A stretch of 61,269 nt of DNA from Thermococcus sp. LS1 (GTDB lineage: Archaea; Methanobacteriota_B; Thermococci; Thermococcales; Thermococcaceae). Location: assembly GCF_012027395.1 (NCBI RefSeq), contig NZ_SNUJ01000006.1, forward strand, positions 1-61,269. The letters run 5' to 3'. This document shows, piece by piece, positions 60,999 through 61,269 of this stretch. The position numbers were made by a program, and so were the translations under genes. Position 1 is the first letter of the stretch. Every line of letters starts with the position of its first letter. Under the pieces are notes generated by a model that was not told the origin of the DNA, ran no database searches, and saw only the letters and a list, made by a program, of their open reading frames with translations.

Positions 60999-61126
60999 CT
61001 TTTCGGCAATGGGCTGAAAATTTTTCGCTTTTCAACTAAAAGTTAGAAACACTGCCCCTGTTTCTGAGAAAAAAACCTTTAGGCGGAATGACTATGAAAA
61101 ATGGGGGAAGGAGAAGTCTTTTTCAC

Positions 61127-61269
61127 TCACTGAAGTTCGATTAGTGGTTGTCCGGTGTCGACGGTTTGGCCTTCTTTGATGAGGATTTTCTTTACTACTC
61201 CGTCTTTTGGTGCTGGGATTTCGTTTTCCATTTTCATTGCCTCGAGGATGAGTAGTCCTTGGCCGGTTT
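61127..61269 (-). CDS. biotin carboxyl carrier protein, C-terminal part
   Basis: The last 47 codons of a gene that continues beyond the window. LILEAMKMENEIPAP holds the biotinylation lysine in the EAMKM motif, and the sequence ends VDTGQPLIELQ. It is probably the biotin subunit of a methylmalonyl-CoA/propionyl-CoA or oxaloacetate decarboxylase-type complex, which are known in Thermococcales. Confidence 0.9.
   Translation of the reverse strand, partial: TGQGLLILEAMKMENEIPAPKDGVVKKILIKEGQTVDTGQPLIELQ

Noticed and set aside
1-61269. tRNA, rRNA and CRISPR arrays
   Set aside because: No cloverleaf TPsiC-like signature, rRNA segment or regularly spaced repeat was seen when reading through the gaps.

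Overview
The window comes from a hyperthermophilic archaeon of the Thermococcales, most likely a Thermococcus. This rests on very compact gene packing, GGTGA/GGAGGTG ribosome binding sites, archaeal TATA boxes about 25 bases before start or transcript sites, and a gene repertoire typical of the order: glyoxylate reductase, L7Ae-S28e-L24e-Ndk-IF5B, Alba, prefoldin alpha, Lhr, short archaeal PurA, FeoAB and Gly/Arg-tailed NifX-family (IssA-like) proteins. I could not run searches, so the species and all similarity statements are from memory of the families.

Layout. 0.4-8.8 kb: a membrane transglutaminase-like protein, asparaginyl-tRNA synthetase, an MTA/SAH deaminase-type amidohydrolase, a stomatin-NfeD pair, a large PAPS-reductase-like Fe-S protein and a membrane-anchored winged-helix protein. 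8.8-15.2 kb: a translation block (zinc-ribbon protein, rpl7ae, rps28e, rpl24e, ndk, infB without intein, a class I RNA uridine methyltransferase), interrupted by a membrane protein that looks like a dead M48 peptidase. 15.3-26.2 kb: aminotransferase, glyoxylate reductase, DUF72, a dihydropteroate-synthase-like protein, TatD, DUF504, metallo-beta-lactamase, M20 peptidase and Lhr helicase. Three C/D box guide RNA candidates lie at 9.4, 17.6 and 20.0 kb; two of them overlap the 3' ends of protein genes. 26.2-31 kb is accessory: a broken 14-TM efflux pump, 600 bases with almost nothing in them, a family-39-type glycosyltransferase and a lipoprotein. 31-37.4 kb is housekeeping (alcohol dehydrogenase, mtnA, THEP1 NTPase, CBS protein, Alba, purB). 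37.4-39.9 kb is an AT-rich island with decayed sequence and a two-gene operon encoding a putative PD-(D/E)XK nuclease and an unknown partner, near a pair of identical 19-base direct repeats.

39.9-51.9 kb is the most striking part: an iron and iron-sulfur neighbourhood. It holds a DUF134 regulator, three NifX/NifB-fold proteins (two with Gly/Arg-rich tails like the Pyrococcus thioferrate-storage protein IssA), a small membrane protein with the same Gly/Arg module, feoA-feoA-feoB, a DUF364 putative metal-chelation protein, a metallo-beta-lactamase protein, an ICMT-like/DUF2250 pair and two MinD-type ATPases with ferredoxin inserts. By eye the promoters share two operator types: a DtxR-like iron box (TTAGG-N4-CCTAA and variants, at DUF134, an issA gene, feoA and the MinD pair) and a palindrome centred on GTGCATATGCAC (at the other issA gene, the NifX gene and one orphan promoter). 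I infer one metal-responsive regulon handling iron import, storage and cluster assembly.

52-61.3 kb: prefoldin alpha, a secreted DUF2341 protein, a nucleotide-sugar epimerase, purA, an alpha/beta hydrolase, and a directon made of cstA, a small protein, an ArsA-like ATPase and two unknown proteins. The window ends inside a biotin carboxyl carrier protein.

Frameshifts and stops interrupt the efflux pump, the DUF998 membrane protein and probably the glycosyltransferase and the ICMT-like gene. Most sit in or beside short homopolymer or doubled-base runs, so sequencing error is a live alternative to real gene decay. Many apparent GTG starts further upstream are simply the GTG inside the ribosome binding site; I moved those starts to the following ATG.
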